Shown piece by piece: positions 36,516-47,286 of a DNA stretch of 64,000 bases (the first letter of the stretch is position 1; every line of letters begins with the position of its first letter). This DNA is from Rhodococcus sp. ARC_M5 (lineage in GTDB: Bacteria > Actinomycetota > Actinomycetes > Mycobacteriales > Mycobacteriaceae), in the NCBI RefSeq assembly GCF_022810405.1, contig NZ_JALGQE010000009.1, forward strand, positions 1 to 64,000. Reading direction: 5' to 3'. A model generated the notes under the pieces. That model had not been told where the DNA came from and did no database searches. It saw only the letters and a program-made list of their open reading frames with translations. Position numbers and translations under genes: made by a program.

Positions 36516-38300
36516 CTACAGGCCGAGATCGGCCTCGAACGACGCTACTTCGAGACGCTGCTTGATCGTCGTGAGGAAGCGTCCCGCGTCGGCTCCGTCC
36601 ACCAGGCGGTGGTCGTAGGTGAGCGGCAGGTAGCACATCGAGCGAACACCGATCGACTCGTTGCCCGAGTCGTCCTTGACGACGACCGGACGCTTGACGA
36701 TCGCACCCGTGCCCAGCATGGCCGCCTGCGGCGGAACCAGGATCGGGGTGTCGAACAGCGCGCCCTGGCTGCCGATGTTGGTGATCGTGAACGTGCCACC
36801 GGACAGCTCGTCGGGCTTGAGTCCGCCCGAGCGTGCACGGGTGGCGATGTCGTTGATCGCCCGAGCGATTCCGGCGAGCGACAGATCGCCTGCATTGTGG
36901 ATGACGGGGGAGAGCAGACCCTGCTCGGTGTCCACGGCGATACCGAGGTGGACATCGGCGTGGTACGTGATCTCCTTGGCGTCCTCGTTGATGCTCGCGT
37001 TGACGTTGGGGTGCGCCTTGAGAGCCTCGACGACGGCCTTCGCGAAGAACGGCAGGTACGTCAAGTTGACGCCCTCGCTCTCGGCGAACTTCGCCTTCGC
37101 CTTGGTGCGCAGGCCCGCGATCTTGGTGACGTCGACCTCGAAGGTCTGCGTGAGCTGTGCAGAGGTCTGCAGCGACTCACGCGTCTTCTTCGCGGTGATC
37201 TGTCGAATCCGGTTGATCTTCTGCGTGGTTCCGCGAAGGTGCGCGAGCTCCGGGCGAACACCAGCGGTGGCCGGGGCAGCGGGCTTCGATGCGGCGGCAG
37301 GCGCAGCATCGGCAGCCGGAGCGGCCGGAGCCTTCTTGGCCTCGGCTGCGGCGAGCACATCCTGCTTGCGGATGCGTCCACCGACGCCGGTGCCCTTCAC
37401 CGTCGACAGGTCGACGTCGTTGTCCGACGCCAGCTTGCGCACCAGGGGAGTGACGTACGGGCTGGAATCACCCGACGGTGCCGATTCCTTGGCGGGAGCG
37501 GCCTTGGGAGCCTCCTGCTTGGGCTCGGGCTTCGGCTCGGCCTTGGGGGCTTCCTGCTTCGGAGCCTCCTTCTTCGGCTCTTCCTTCTTCGGCTCTTCGG
37601 CCTTCGGGGCCTCGGGCTCCGGCGTGGCCTCGGGCTCGGGAGCCTTCTCGGCCGGCGATCCCGAGCCGATGACGGCGAGCTGGCCTCCGACGGCGACCGT
37701 GTCGTCTTCCTCGGCGGAGATCTCGAGCAGAGTTCCGGCGACCGGAGACGGGATCTCGGTGTCGACCTTGTCGGTGGACACTTCGAGCAGCGGCTCGTCG
37801 ACAGCGACCTCGTCGCCGACGGCCTTGAGCCACCGGGTCACTGTGCCTTCGGTGACGGACTCACCCAGCTCGGGCATCGTGACCGGCGTGCCGGATCCGG
37901 ACGAGCTGGACGAGTCGGACGATGCACTCGCTGCGGGTGCCTCCTCCTCGGCCTGCGGCTCGGGCTCGGCCGCGGGAGTGGGCTCCTCGGCAGCCTCCTC
38001 GGGTGCCGACTCCTCGGCGGGCGCGGCGTCCTCGGACGGTGCGTCGGACGAGGATTCCTCGCCCGCGTCACCGATCTGGGCGAGCTCACCACCGATCTCG
38101 ACGGTGTCGTCTTCCTGAGCGACGATCTTGGTGAGAACACCGGCAGCAGGCGACGGGATCTCGGTATCGACCTTGTCCGTGGAGACTTCGAGCAATGGCT
38201 CGTCGACTTCGACGGTGTCGCCTTCTTGTTTGAGCCACCTCGTGACAGTTCCCTCGGTGACGCTCTCACCAAGAGCTGGCATCTGGACGGAGAAGGCCAT
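36516..38300 (-). CDS. sucB: 2-oxoacid dehydrogenase E2 acyltransferase (DlaT/SucB)
   Basis: The lipoylated core subunit of pyruvate and/or 2-oxoglutarate dehydrogenase complexes. The 594 residues comprise two lipoyl domains (about 2-78 and 145-215), each with the target lysine in [14 protein letters not shown], separated by Glu/Ala/Pro-rich linkers. A peripheral-subunit-binding domain follows near 290-325 ([15 protein letters not shown] ... GRIRKQDVL), then a catalytic domain with [13 protein letters not shown] at the C-terminus. In actinobacteria one such E2 can serve several complexes (DlaT), so the sucB symbol is conventional. LipB and LipA, which make its cofactor, are encoded downstream. 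ATG at 38300. Confidence 0.93.
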   Translation of the reverse strand: MAFSVQMPALGESVTEGTVTRWLKQEGDTVEVDEPLLEVSTDKVDTEIPSPAAGVLTKIVAQEDDTVEIGGELAQIGDAGEESSSDAPSEDAAPAEESAPEEAAEEPTPAAEPEPQAEEEAPAASASSDSSSSSGSGTPVTMPELGESVTEGTVTRWLKAVGDEVAVDEPLLEVSTDKVDTEIPSPVAGTLLEISAEEDDTVAVGGQLAVIGSGSPAEKAPEPEATPEPEAPKAEEPKKEEPKKEAPKQEAPKAEPKPEPKQEAPKAAPAKESAPSGDSSPYVTPLVRKLASDNDVDLSTVKGTGVGGRIRKQDVLAAAEAKKAPAAPAADAAPAAASKPAAPATAGVRPELAHLRGTTQKINRIRQITAKKTRESLQTSAQLTQTFEVDVTKIAGLRTKAKAKFAESEGVNLTYLPFFAKAVVEALKAHPNVNASINEDAKEITYHADVHLGIAVDTEQGLLSPVIHNAGDLSLAGIARAINDIATRARSGGLKPDELSGGTFTITNIGSQGALFDTPILVPPQAAMLGTGAIVKRPVVVKDDSGNESIGVRSMCYLPLTYDHRLVDGADAGRFLTTIKQRLEVASFEADLGL

Positions 38301-38678
38301 GTCTGTTGACTCCTCGACAGTTGTATGCGGGTGATGTAGTTCTTACGACTTGTGGTCGCAGACCATTGTGCTGGCGGAACAGGGTTCATGGACGAGAGTT
38401 GCGTGATTCGATTCGACGGAGGCACCGGTGCACACGGCACCGATCGAGCAGGTTCCGCTCGATACAGCGCCCACGTCGACACTCCCTCTCGGCAATTCAC
38501 TAACTCACTTCACGAGCCTTGGTTCACTATCAAGAGAGCTGAACCCTCTAATGTCATCCTTCCATTGTTATCGCCTCGCCGTTCCCCTAGGGCGTGCAAC
38601 ACGCCTGGCAAACTGGCGGGTAACAACATTCCGGCACCAGAACCGGTGATCCATCGGCCGTACGAAAAGGATGTTCTC
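38301..38678. other. 378-bp intergenic region, divergent promoters
   Basis: No convincing gene lies here. An in-frame extension of the downstream small gene back to about 38388 exists, but it crosses a stretch with lower GC content (38500-38580) that looks like promoter DNA, and the downstream start has its own ribosome-binding site. The region should hold the divergent promoters for the E2 gene and the 38679 gene. Confidence 0.6.
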
Positions 38679-39020
38679 GTGGGATTGTTCGATCGACTCA
38701 AGCGAAGCGGCGGGGGCGCGAAACGAGCCCCGGAGGGGTCGGTCGCCCAGTACCTGGCCGATTGGAGCGCCGCGCGAATCGGTGTCGAGGCCTACGTCGA
38801 GCCGAAGACGACGGTCACCCCGCTGACCGTCGTGCTGATCGCGAACGACGGCGAATGGACTCGTCGGCCGTTGGATGAAAAATATGCACGAAAGATCGGA
38901 CCCGACCTGAAGATCCCGGTGTACGACGTCCGCAAGACCGGCTATCCCCAGCGAATGCGCGACCACGACGCTCGCCAGAAGGTCATCAAGAGGCGCGAAC
39001 AGCAGCAGCGCGACCTGTGA
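38679..39020 (+). CDS. Conserved hypothetical basic small protein, 113 aa
   Basis: GTG at 38679 preceded by AAAAGGA at 7-8 bases. The protein begins VGLFDRLKRSGGGAKRAP, then GSVAQYLADWSAARIGVEAYVEPKTTVTPLTVVLIANDGEWTRRPL, and ends with DHDARQKVIKRREQQQRD, a charged helix. Related sequences in Rhodococcus and Nocardia are often labelled oxidoreductase, but no cofactor motif is visible here. The central VTPLTVVLIANDGEWTRR segment looks like a beta hairpin. Convergent with pepB, with a strong terminator between. Confidence 0.75.
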   Translation: MGLFDRLKRSGGGAKRAPEGSVAQYLADWSAARIGVEAYVEPKTTVTPLTVVLIANDGEWTRRPLDEKYARKIGPDLKIPVYDVRKTGYPQRMRDHDARQKVIKRREQQQRDL

Positions 39021-39023
39021 CCG

Positions 39024-39063
39024 AAGTCCGTGCGTGCGGACACCGATCCGCACGCACGGACTT
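39024..39063. terminator. Bidirectional terminator between the 113-aa gene and pepB
   Basis: AAGTCCGTGCGTGCGGA at 39024-39040 pairs perfectly with 39047-39063 across a six-base loop, followed by TTTCG on the plus strand. It sits between two convergent stop codons 50 bp apart. Confidence 0.75.
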
Positions 39064-39069
39064 TCGCGA

Positions 39070-40593
39070 TCAGCCGTTCTCTGCGATGTCCTCGAGTACC
39101 GCGAACATCGTCCGGACGGGTACTCCGGTGCCACCCTTGCCGGTGTACCCGAACGGTCCACCGGTGTTGTATGCCGGACCAGCCACGTCGATGTGAGCCC
39201 ATTCGACGCCGTCCGCGACGAATTCCTTCAAGAACAGAGCGGCAGCGAGCATTCCACCGGCCCGGCCGTTGGTGACGTTCGCCAGATCGGCCACCTTGGA
39301 GTCGAGTTCGCGCCGAATCTCTTTCGGCAGCGGCATCGCCCAGGCGTTCTCGCCGATGGCCTGAGAGATCTCGGCGACGCGGTCGCGGAAGGCTTCGGTA
39401 CCCATGACCCCCGGCGTTCGATTGCCGAGCGCAACCACCTGAGCTCCGGTCAGTGTCGCGGTGTCGATGAGGTAATCCGGATCGTCCTCGCAGGCACGCA
39501 CGATCGCGTCGGCCAACACCAAGCGACCCTCGGCGTCGGTGTTGATGACCTCGACGGTGATGCCGCCGTACTGGGTCAGCACATCGCCCGGACGCTGCGC
39601 GGTGCCCGACGGCATGTTCTCGGCCATCGGCACCGTCGCGACGACATCGAGTGGCAGACCGACCTTCGCGGCCAGGATCACCGTCGCGATGACGGCAGCC
39701 GCACCGCCCATGTCCGAGGTCATGTTCTCCATGCCCGCAGCGGGTTTGATGGAGATGCCGCCGGTGTCGAACGTGATTCCCTTGCCGACCAGGGCGACCT
39801 TCTTCGCGCCCCGCTTACCGCCCGAGTGCGTCAGGCGAACCAGTCGCGGCAACCGCGAAGAACCCTTGCCGACGCCGTGAATGCCGCCGTAGCCGTCCTT
39901 CTCCAGGGTCTTGTCGTCGAGGATCTCGACCTTCAACCCGGCCGCGGTACCCAGGGCCTTGGCCTGCGCGGCGAACTCCTCCGGGTACAGGTGGCTCGGT
40001 GGGGTGTTGACGAAATCACGCGCCACAGCGACGGATTCGGCAATGGCGACCGATCGAGCCAGCTCGCTCTTGGCCTCCTTGGAGCGAGTGTCGGGAACGA
40101 GCAACTCGACGCGGGCGAGGGGAAGACCGTCGGCCTTCGGTGCCGACAGTGCGGACTTGAACTCGGTGAACTGATACGCGCCGAGGAAGAACCCCTCCGC
40201 GGCCGCGCCGAGGTCGAGTGCCGACAACGTCGTCGCGGCCGTATCCACGCCCTTCAGTGCGCGAGCCGCAGTTCCGGCCGACTGGCGGATGCGCTCGCTG
40301 TCGATGTCGGCTGCGCTGCCGAGGCCGACGGCCAACACGCTGTCCACGGACAGGCCCGACGGTGCGGGAATGCGTACCAGCTCGTCGGCCTTGCCGGTGG
40401 CTCCGACGGACTCGAAAGCGTCGAGTAGCGCTGCTGCGATGGCGTCGTCGGAAATGTCGTCGGTGATGGCGAGTTCGAGGCCGTCGTCACTCGTACTCAG
40501 CGCGACGACGAGAACGTCGACTTTCTTACCGAGCTTGCCCGCCAGGACCAGGTCGGGTCCGAGAGTGCGGGAAGGCGTCGAAGGGGAAGGCAC
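39070..40593 (-). CDS. pepB: Leucyl aminopeptidase (M17 family)
   Basis: A cytosolic dizinc aminopeptidase of 507 residues. The C-terminal catalytic domain shows [17 protein letters not shown] (metal-binding Lys and Asp), [15 protein letters not shown], the signature [13 protein letters not shown] and the substrate loop [21 protein letters not shown]. The GTG at 40593 has AGGAG upstream; the frame stays open a long way upstream only as an antisense shadow of gcvT. In M. tuberculosis pepB (Rv2213) lies in the same order between the E2 gene and gcvT. Confidence 0.94.
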   Translation of the reverse strand: MPSPSTPSRTLGPDLVLAGKLGKKVDVLVVALSTSDDGLELAITDDISDDAIAAALLDAFESVGATGKADELVRIPAPSGLSVDSVLAVGLGSAADIDSERIRQSAGTAARALKGVDTAATTLSALDLGAAAEGFFLGAYQFTEFKSALSAPKADGLPLARVELLVPDTRSKEAKSELARSVAIAESVAVARDFVNTPPSHLYPEEFAAQAKALGTAAGLKVEILDDKTLEKDGYGGIHGVGKGSSRLPRLVRLTHSGGKRGAKKVALVGKGITFDTGGISIKPAAGMENMTSDMGGAAAVIATVILAAKVGLPLDVVATVPMAENMPSGTAQRPGDVLTQYGGITVEVINTDAEGRLVLADAIVRACEDDPDYLIDTATLTGAQVVALGNRTPGVMGTEAFRDRVAEISQAIGENAWAMPLPKEIRRELDSKVADLANVTNGRAGGMLAAALFLKEFVADGVEWAHIDVAGPAYNTGGPFGYTGKGGTGVPVRTMFAVLEDIAENG

Positions 40594-40710
40594 GTGGCTG
40601 CTCCTGTAGGGGTTGACGTGTACGTACCTCGATCCTAGTGACGGACGATCGGCGAACGCAGTCGGTCTGCCGGGCCCGTGACCGCCACGAAGTGAGCTAG
40701 CGTGACCGCC

Positions 40711-41811
40711 ATGACGGACACCGCGCTGATCGAGGGACCACTTCACGCCGCGCACACCGAATTGGGCGCGACATTCGCACCTTTCGGCGGCTGGACCATG
40801 CCGGTGTCCTATGCCGGGGTCGTTCTCGAGCACGCGGCGGTACGAGAGACCGTGGGACTCTTCGACGTCGGACACCTCGGTAAAGCGTCGGTCACCGGTC
40901 CCGGAGCGGCCGCGTTCGTGAACTCCGTATTGACCAACGATCTGAACCGAATCGAACCCGGCAAGGCGCAGTACACCCTGTGCTGCACGGACACCGGCGG
41001 TGTCGTCGACGACCTGATCGCGTACTACGTCTCCGACGACGATGTCTTTCTGGTGCCGAACGCAGCCAATACCGCCGCCGTCGTCGCGGCGATGGCCGAG
41101 CAGGCACCCGAGGGTGTGTCGGTGGTGAACCAGCACCGCGAGTTCGGAGTGCTGGCGGTGCAGGGGCCGCAATCGGCAGGGGTGCTGCAGGAACTGGGCC
41201 TGCCGACCGACATGGACTACATGGCGTTCGAGGACGCCACGTGGAATTCGAGAGCGGTGCGCGTGTGCCGAACCGGATACACCGGCGAACACGGGTACGA
41301 GCTCGTTCCCGCGGCAGCAGATGTGGAACCGCTCTTCCGTGCCCTCCTGGCTGCGGTGAGAGCGCGCGGAGGGCAGGTGTGCGGGCTCGGCGCGCGTGAC
41401 ACGCTGCGCACCGAAATGGGGTACCCGCTGCACGGACACGAACTGGCACTGGATATCTCGCCCCTCGAGGCCCGTTGCGGCTGGGCGATCGGGTGGAAGA
41501 AGGACGCGTTCTGGGGCAAGGAGGCCCTGACCGCCGAGAAGGCGAGCGGACCGGCGCGAGTGCTGCGCGGACTGAAGGCACTCGATCGTGGTGTCCTTCG
41601 TCCCGGCCTCGCCGTCAGGTCTTCGGGACAGCAGATCGGCACGACGACGTCCGGCACCTTCTCGCCGTCGCTCAAGATCGGAATCGCCCTCGCCCTGCTC
41701 GACGCGGGAGCCGCTCCGGAGGTGGGCACCGAGGTCGAGGTCGATGTCCGTGGGCGTGCGTTGCGCTGCGAGGTTGTCGCGCCGCCGTTCGTCGCAGCGA
41801 AGACCAGGTGA
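40711..41811 (+). CDS. gcvT: Aminomethyltransferase (glycine cleavage T protein)
   Basis: GcvT transfers the methylene group from the H-protein aminomethyl intermediate to tetrahydrofolate. The 366 residues include [50 protein letters not shown] (folate contact), [32 protein letters not shown] and the C-terminal barrel ending AAKTR. ATG at 40711 and GTG at 40702 are both possible; neither has a strong Shine-Dalgarno. No glycine riboswitch is recognisable in the 117-bp leader. Not linked to gcvP or gcvH here. ilvE follows after 41 bp. Confidence 0.93.
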   Translation: MTDTALIEGPLHAAHTELGATFAPFGGWTMPVSYAGVVLEHAAVRETVGLFDVGHLGKASVTGPGAAAFVNSVLTNDLNRIEPGKAQYTLCCTDTGGVVDDLIAYYVSDDDVFLVPNAANTAAVVAAMAEQAPEGVSVVNQHREFGVLAVQGPQSAGVLQELGLPTDMDYMAFEDATWNSRAVRVCRTGYTGEHGYELVPAAADVEPLFRALLAAVRARGGQVCGLGARDTLRTEMGYPLHGHELALDISPLEARCGWAIGWKKDAFWGKEALTAEKASGPARVLRGLKALDRGVLRPGLAVRSSGQQIGTTTSGTFSPSLKIGIALALLDAGAAPEVGTEVEVDVRGRALRCEVVAPPFVAAKTR

Positions 41812-41852
41812 CCGCGCGAGAGCGCAACGGCCTTGACGATAGGATCTCCGGC

Positions 41853-42956
41853 ATGACAGGTGTTTCCGAGTTCGCGTACGTGCAGCATCCCTCTCCCGCC
41901 ACTCCCGTGGAGCGCGACGCTGTACTCGCTGCACCCGGTTTCGGAAAGCACTTCACCGATCACATGGTGTACATCGACTACACCCGTGACGGCGGATGGC
42001 ACGATGCGACGATCGCGCCCTACGGGCCGATCGAACTCGACCCGGCCGCGATGGTGCTGCACTACGGCCAGGCCATCTTCGAAGGCCTGAAGATCTACCG
42101 TCAGCCCAACGGCGACCTCTCGACCTTCCGGGTGCACTCCAATGCCGAGCGTTTCCGCTCCTCGGCCCGCCGTCTGGCGATGCCGGAGTTGCCGGACGAG
42201 CTGTTCATCGGATCGATCGAGAAGCTTCTCGAACTCGACCACGACTGGGTCCCCGCAGCAGGCGGCGAAGACGCTCTGTACGTCCGGCCGTACATGTTCT
42301 CCACCGAGGCCGGGCTCGGCGTGCGTCCCGCCGACTCGTACCGCTACATGCTGATCGCCTCGCCCGCGGGCGCGTACTTCCCCCGAGGCGTCAAGCCGGT
42401 GAGCGTCTGGCTGTCCACCGAATACGTCCGGGCGGCACCGGGCGGCACGGGTGCCGCGAAGTTCGCGGGCAACTACGCTGCATCGCTGCTGGCGCAGGCG
42501 CAGGCCAGCGACGAGGGATGCGACCAGGTGGTGTGGCTCGACGCCACCGAGCGCCGCTACGTCGAGGAAATGGGCGGGATGAACCTGTTCTTCGTCTTCG
42601 GTTCGGGCTCCGACGCCCGCCTGGTGACGCCGTCGCTGTCCGGATCGCTTCTCCCCGGCATCACCCGCGACTCGCTGCTGGCCCTGGCGACGGATGCAGG
42701 CATCCCCGTCGAAGAGCGGCGGATCTCCACCGAGGAATGGCGCAAGGGTGCGGACTCCGGCGAAATCACCGAGGTGTTCGCCTGTGGCACAGCAGCCGTC
42801 ATCACTCCGGTGGGCAGCGTCAAGTCCACCGAGGGAACGTTCGAGATCGCGGGCGGGGAGCCGGGCGAGATCACGCTCGCACTGCGTGACACGCTCACCG
42901 GCATTCAGCGCGGCACGTTCGCCGACACCCACGGTTGGATGACCACGCTCCGCTAA
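41853..42956 (+). CDS. ilvE: Branched-chain amino acid aminotransferase
   Basis: A fold-type IV PLP enzyme of 367 residues that interconverts leucine, isoleucine and valine with their keto acids. Motifs are [15 protein letters not shown] near 70, [14 protein letters not shown] near 103, the PLP lysine in [15 protein letters not shown] near 205, and [13 protein letters not shown] followed by [15 protein letters not shown] and [17 protein letters not shown]. Length and N-terminus agree with mycobacterial IlvE. Its stop overlaps the convergent cobS stop by 4 bp. Confidence 0.95.
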   Translation: MTGVSEFAYVQHPSPATPVERDAVLAAPGFGKHFTDHMVYIDYTRDGGWHDATIAPYGPIELDPAAMVLHYGQAIFEGLKIYRQPNGDLSTFRVHSNAERFRSSARRLAMPELPDELFIGSIEKLLELDHDWVPAAGGEDALYVRPYMFSTEAGLGVRPADSYRYMLIASPAGAYFPRGVKPVSVWLSTEYVRAAPGGTGAAKFAGNYAASLLAQAQASDEGCDQVVWLDATERRYVEEMGGMNLFFVFGSGSDARLVTPSLSGSLLPGITRDSLLALATDAGIPVEERRISTEEWRKGADSGEITEVFACGTAAVITPVGSVKSTEGTFEIAGGEPGEITLALRDTLTGIQRGTFADTHGWMTTLR

Positions 42957-43714
42957 CTTCCGAGAAGCAGGCCGATCGCGGCCAGGGCAGTGGTGGTCTC
43001 GATTCCTGCTCCGAGCACGTCTCCGGAGAGTCCACCGAAGCGTCGGACACAGTGCCGAGTGACCACTGTTCCGAGCGCCAGGACGGCAATGACCACCAGC
43101 GGTCCCTGCCACGGGTGATCGCCGCGTGCGAACACGGAGATCGCCACTGCGACAACCACCCACAGCACCGGAGTCACGTTCGACTGCGTGCCAGCGACGA
43201 GCGCACCGAAACCGTTCGGCGACGACGCGTCGGTTCCGCGGCGGCACGCGAGCACCACCGACACTCGGCCGATCACCGGCAGGGCAGCGATGGCCCACCA
43301 CAGCTGCTGCTCCGCGAGCTGGCCGACACTCGCGGCCTGAATCGCCAGGATCAGGGCGATGGCCGCCACCCCGAAGGGCCCAGCACTGCCGGACTTCATG
43401 ACTTCTCGCGCTCGTTCGGGTGGGCCGTAACAGCCCAATCCGTCTGCGGTGTCGGCCAAGCCGTCGAGATGCATGCCCCGAGTCAGCAGTGCCGCGGCAG
43501 CAACGGTGAGCAGGCCGCCGAGCAATGGCGACAGCCCCGCCGTGACCGACACCCACAGGACTGCCGCCCAGATGCCGCCGAGGGCAAGACCGACGAGCGG
43601 AGCCAACGCTATCGCCCGGCCGGCGGAGTGCCTGTCGACCTCGTCCGGGCCGCGCACGGGCAACACCGTCAACCAGGAGAACGCGAGCACCAGTGCGTCG
43701 GCTCGCCTGCGCAC
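42953..43714 (-). CDS. cobS: Adenosylcobinamide-GDP ribazoletransferase (cobalamin synthase)
   Basis: The integral membrane enzyme that joins adenosylcobinamide-GDP with alpha-ribazole (phosphate) to finish the cobalamin lower loop. The 253-residue protein has [14 protein letters not shown] at the start, [41 protein letters not shown] (metal-binding Asp residues) near 80-120, and about six TM segments. The GTG at 43714 lies 2 bp after the cobT stop, which makes cobU-cobT-cobS an operon. Longer in-frame starts would enter cobT. Confidence 0.93.
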   Translation of the reverse strand: MRRRADALVLAFSWLTVLPVRGPDEVDRHSAGRAIALAPLVGLALGGIWAAVLWVSVTAGLSPLLGGLLTVAAAALLTRGMHLDGLADTADGLGCYGPPERAREVMKSGSAGPFGVAAIALILAIQAASVGQLAEQQLWWAIAALPVIGRVSVVLACRRGTDASSPNGFGALVAGTQSNVTPVLWVVVAVAISVFARGDHPWQGPLVVIAVLALGTVVTRHCVRRFGGLSGDVLGAGIETTTALAAIGLLLGS

Positions 43715-43716
43715 CG

Positions 43717-44817
43717 TCAGTGGTCTTCGATACTGCTGTGGGCCTCGCTGTCGCCGGAACTGACACCGGAGTCGGCAAAGGTGGCCATCGAATTCAACGT
43801 ACCGACGCCCGCACGAACCAGAGGCAGTGCTGCCAGTGCACCCGAACCTTCTCCGAGACGCATCTCCAACTCCACGATCGGTTCCAGACGCAAGTGCCGC
43901 AACGCAAGTGAATGCGCAGGCTCGGCCGATCGATGCCCGGCAACCCACCAGTCCCGTGCCCCGGCTGCCGCGTCCTCGGCCACCACCGCGGCCGCTGTCA
44001 CCACGAGGCCGTCGAGGATCACCGGTGTTCGCCGATGCGCGGCCTGGGCGAGAAAGCCGGCAAGTGCGGCGATGTCGGCACCGCCGGCAACTCGCAGCAG
44101 GTCGGTGGAGTTCTTGGCGACCGGCCGTGCTCTACGCATGGCATCCCGGATGGCTGCGGTCTTCCTGATCCACCCGGCATCGTCGATTCCAGTGCCGCGA
44201 CCGACGGCGGCAACCGGTTCGGTGTCGGTCAGGGTGGCGATCAATACCGTTGCAGGAGTAGTGTTTCCGATGCCCATGTCGCCTGCGATGAGAAGATCCG
44301 CGCCGGCGTCCACTTCTTCGTCGGCGATGGCGGCTCCGGCAGCAATCGCGGCCCGAACCTCGTCCTCGGTGAGTGCATCCTCGCGGTCGATGGACCCGCT
44401 GGACCGTCGAATCTTGAACGCGGACACCGACGTATCGGTATCGGCGTCGACCGCGACATCGACAACCCTCACCGTGGCATCGGCGATGTGCGCGAGCACG
44501 TTGACCGCTGCGCCGCCGGCCCGGATGTTCTCGACCATCTGGGCCGTCACCTCGGGAGGATAGGCCGAGACCCCGTGCGCAGCGACGCCGTGATCGCCCG
44601 CGAAGACGACCACCCGCACTCGCTCGAAGGACCGCGGCGGGCAGGCGTCCTGGCAGGACGCGATCCACTCACCGAGCGCCTCGAGGCGGCCGAGGCTTCC
44701 GGCCGGTTTGGTCAATTCCCGTTGCCGGTCCGCGGCGGCCGATCGAGCCGAGTGGGACGGAGCGGACACCGGTCGAAACGGCGACGACGCCGATTCTTCT
44801 TCCGAAGGAGTTGTCAC
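43717..44817 (-). CDS. cobT: Nicotinate-nucleotide-dimethylbenzimidazole phosphoribosyltransferase
   Basis: CobT makes alpha-ribazole phosphate, the lower-ligand precursor. The 366-residue protein has a 30-residue Ser-rich lead, then [74 protein letters not shown] near 190, and [28 protein letters not shown]. The GTG start overlaps the cobU stop (GTGA). Transcribed between cobU and cobS. Confidence 0.94.
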   Translation of the reverse strand: MTTPSEEESASSPFRPVSAPSHSARSAAADRQRELTKPAGSLGRLEALGEWIASCQDACPPRSFERVRVVVFAGDHGVAAHGVSAYPPEVTAQMVENIRAGGAAVNVLAHIADATVRVVDVAVDADTDTSVSAFKIRRSSGSIDREDALTEDEVRAAIAAGAAIADEEVDAGADLLIAGDMGIGNTTPATVLIATLTDTEPVAAVGRGTGIDDAGWIRKTAAIRDAMRRARPVAKNSTDLLRVAGGADIAALAGFLAQAAHRRTPVILDGLVVTAAAVVAEDAAAGARDWWVAGHRSAEPAHSLALRHLRLEPIVELEMRLGEGSGALAALPLVRAGVGTLNSMATFADSGVSSGDSEAHSSIEDH

Positions 44818-45383
44818 ACTGTGCCTTTCGCGGTGATGAAGTCCGCCGGTGGTTCCTTGAGGGGCAGCGCGAGCCCTGCGACGACCAGCAGAACCCTGTC
44901 ACACACTGCCGCGAGCCGAGAATTGAGCAGTCCCAGCTCGTCGCGGAAGAGGCGACCGGAACGGGATTCGGGCACCACGGACAGTCCTACTTCTGGGCTG
45001 ACGAGTACAAGGGCGGAGGTGGACTCGGCGACAGCATCGACCAGAGCGTCGACGGCCGGTGTGATGGTGCCACGGGGTAGCCCCCATGCTGCCGCGTCGT
45101 CGAGCATTCCCGTCAGCCACGTTCCGAGATCGTCGACGAGGGTGGTGCCGTTCCACGGCTGCGAGACGACATCCGACAGGGATGCGACGGTTTCGACGGT
45201 GGACCACTGTTGCGGTCTCGACGCGCGATGCCGCTCGATACGGCACTGCCAATCCTCGTCGGTGGCGTCGCGCCTGCCGGTGGCGACATAGCGAACCGGC
45301 TCGAGCACGGCAAGCGATTCCGCGTGCCCGGACTTGCCGGATCTGGCTCCACCGAGCACGAGGGTTCGAGTCGGTACGTCCAC
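44814..45383 (-). CDS. cobU: Adenosylcobinamide kinase / guanylyltransferase
   Basis: A bifunctional enzyme that phosphorylates adenosylcobinamide and then attaches GMP. The 189 residues include the P-loop [13 protein letters not shown] near 10-22, [26 protein letters not shown] (guanylylated His region) and [12 protein letters not shown]. The GTG at 45383 begins just ahead of the P-loop; a longer start would run into the DUF3043 gene. In M. tuberculosis cobU is elsewhere, so its union with cobT and cobS here differs from that order. Confidence 0.92.
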   Translation of the reverse strand: MDVPTRTLVLGGARSGKSGHAESLAVLEPVRYVATGRRDATDEDWQCRIERHRASRPQQWSTVETVASLSDVVSQPWNGTTLVDDLGTWLTGMLDDAAAWGLPRGTITPAVDALVDAVAESTSALVLVSPEVGLSVVPESRSGRLFRDELGLLNSRLAAVCDRVLLVVAGLALPLKEPPADFITAKGTV

Positions 45384-45388
45384 AGACG

Positions 45389-46048
45389 TCAGACGGCCTC
45401 GCCGGTGCTGACTCGCGGCTTGGGAGCGCGCATCTTGCGGATCTGGGACGCGCGAACGAAGGCGTACCACCCGATCTTGAAACCGCCGTCGGTGGTCTCG
45501 GGGAACCGCACCCGGATCTTGTTGTTGATCATCTTGCCGAGGTAGATGCCTTCACCGACCATGAAGAGCATCATTACGAACATGCCGAGCGTGACGTACT
45601 GCTGCACCTGAGGCTGCAGGAACAACGCGAAGATCAGGATCAACGCGAGCGGCATGAACAGGCCCACGAGATTGCGTCGCGCGTCGACGATGTCGCGCAC
45701 GTATGCGCGAACCGGACCCTTGTCGCGGGGGAGTAGGTACTTGTCGTCGCCCGCGAGCATGCGTGAGCGTCGCTCGGCTGCGGCGGCGCGTCGCTCGTTG
45801 GAGGCGGCCTTGCGCTCTTCCTTGCTGCCCTTGTTCGCCTTGCGACGCTCGCGTGCCTCTTTGCTCGTCAGGGGAGCAGGCGCAACCGGCCCACGACGCC
45901 GCGACTCGGCGTCACGGCGCTTGGGGGTCGGCCGGCCCTTCCCGAGAGACACCGAAGGGTTCGCGTCGCTCCCGGCCGTCGTCGACTCGGATTCGTTCGA
46001 GTCGTTTCCGTCCGAATTGTCAGAGTTTCCACGGCGTAGCAGCTTCAC
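45389..46048 (-). CDS. DUF3043 membrane protein (Rv2206 type)
   Basis: The 219-residue protein has a long basic, low-complexity cytosolic N-terminus (about 1-105) rich in Arg, Lys, Ser and Glu, the conserved GPVRAYVRDIVDARRNLVGLFMPL, and two TM helices at about 128-147 and 152-172, then KMINNKIRVRFPETTDGGFKIGWYAFVRASQIRKMRAPKP. The family is actinobacterial and uncharacterised. It starts 5 bp before cobU and is likely co-transcribed with cobU-cobT-cobS, although a role in cobalamin synthesis is not indicated by sequence. Confidence 0.87.
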   Translation of the reverse strand: MKLLRRGNSDNSDGNDSNESESTTAGSDANPSVSLGKGRPTPKRRDAESRRRGPVAPAPLTSKEARERRKANKGSKEERKAASNERRAAAAERRSRMLAGDDKYLLPRDKGPVRAYVRDIVDARRNLVGLFMPLALILIFALFLQPQVQQYVTLGMFVMMLFMVGEGIYLGKMINNKIRVRFPETTDGGFKIGWYAFVRASQIRKMRAPKPRVSTGEAV

Positions 46049-46149
46049 GCACTCAGAGTATGGGATGGCTCCTCGGTATCGAACACCGGCCAGGTCAGCG
46101 GCGAAACAGCGGATGGAAGTCCCGGCGCTGCAGCCCTAGACTTCCGACG

Positions 46150-47229
46150 ATGCGAGTGATGATTGCGCCGGATTCGTTCGGAGACACCCTGACTGCTGCA
46201 GGCGCGGCCGAGGCCATCGCCAAGGGATGGGCCTCGGTTCGTGAGACCGACGAACTCGAGCTCGCGCCCCAATCCGACGGCGGCCCGGGCTTCGTCGAGG
46301 TCTTGGCCTCGCGTATCGGGACCGTTCGGTTCGCGGACGTGGACGGGCCCCTCGGCAACCCGGTCCGAGCCCGCTGGCTGCTCGACGGTACGGCGGCATA
46401 CATCGAATCGGCTCAGGCGTGTGGACTGCATTTGCTCGACGGCCCGCCCACCGCGCTCTCTGCGCTGAAGGCGAGCAGCTACGGCGTCGGTCAGCTACTC
46501 GACGCCGCCCTGGACGCCGGGGCTCGAACGGTGTTCGTCGGTCTCGGCGGAAGCAGCTGCACCGACGGCGGGCGCGCGATGATCCGTGCGCTGGGCGGTC
46601 TCGGATCGGCAGTCGCGAGGTTGTCGGACATCGACCTCGTTGCCGCCTCGGACGTGGAGAACCCGCTGCTGGGCGACGCCGGTGCGGCACGAGTGTTCGG
46701 CCCCCAGAAAGGTGCCGACGCAGACACCGTCGCTCGGCTGGAGGAGTTGAACACCGATTGGGCCGCAGTGCTCGCCGCCGCCGGCCACGAGGTGGCAGGA
46801 CTGTCCGGTGCCGGAGCGGCAGGTGGTCTCGGTGCGGCTCTGTTCGCTCTCGGTGGCAGGCAACTCCCCGGTGCCGTCGTGGTGGCCGAACGAACCGGGC
46901 AGCAGGAACTGCTGAACTCCGTCGACCTTGTGCTGACCGGCGAGGGAAAATTCGACTCGCAGTCGCTGCGGGGGAAGCTGGTGACCAGAATTGCTGCCGC
47001 GGGAGGGGCAACGGGCATCGAGACGATCGTTCTGGCAGGCCAGGTCACGTTGTCCGCTGACGAGTTGGACTCGGCGGGTATCTCGGCAGCGCACTCCATC
47101 ACCGAGTTCGCGGGATCGGTGGAGCTGGCGATGTCCGACGCGGCGAACCAGCTCGAACAGCTGGCCGCGCGCGTCGCGGCCGACGTTGCCGAAACTGCGG
47201 TCGACCGAGGCGGCGAGCGTGAGGAATAG
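46150..47229 (+). CDS. Glycerate kinase
   Basis: A GarK/GlxK-type 2-glycerate kinase of 359 residues. It starts MRVMIAPDSFGDTLTAAGAAEAIAKGW, the nucleotide-binding beginning of the family, though GDTL replaces the usual FKGSL. Later motifs are LAPQSDGGPGFVEVL, GLGGSSCTDGGRAMIRALG near 135, VENPLLGDAGAARVFGPQKGAD near 175 and LTGEGKFDSQSLRGKL near 260. The ATG at 46150 matches the family start. Divergent from the DUF3043-cobU operon, upstream of the HesB gene by 57 bp. Confidence 0.9.
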   Translation: MRVMIAPDSFGDTLTAAGAAEAIAKGWASVRETDELELAPQSDGGPGFVEVLASRIGTVRFADVDGPLGNPVRARWLLDGTAAYIESAQACGLHLLDGPPTALSALKASSYGVGQLLDAALDAGARTVFVGLGGSSCTDGGRAMIRALGGLGSAVARLSDIDLVAASDVENPLLGDAGAARVFGPQKGADADTVARLEELNTDWAAVLAAAGHEVAGLSGAGAAGGLGAALFALGGRQLPGAVVVAERTGQQELLNSVDLVLTGEGKFDSQSLRGKLVTRIAAAGGATGIETIVLAGQVTLSADELDSAGISAAHSITEFAGSVELAMSDAANQLEQLAARVAADVAETAVDRGGEREE

Positions 47230-47286
47230 AGCTACCGGGAGTACGGTTGAGTAATTCACGGGTTGTACGACTGATAGGGAGAACCC

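Noticed and set aside
40594..40710. Glycine riboswitch before gcvT
   Set aside because: The leader is only 117 bp and lacks the conserved glycine aptamer cores.
39070..41934. 954-residue minus-strand frame continuing past the pepB start
   Set aside because: The upstream part is antisense to gcvT, has low-complexity Arg/Gly composition and no family features; pepB has its own start with AGGAG at 40593.
41217..43778. 853-residue minus-strand frame opposite ilvE and cobS
   Set aside because: Antisense shadow of high-GC genes ilvE and gcvT with no recognisable domain.
46049..46149. Cobalamin riboswitch ahead of the DUF3043-cobU-cobT-cobS genes
   Set aside because: No B12-box sequence was found here or upstream of cobD, and the gap is too short for the aptamer.
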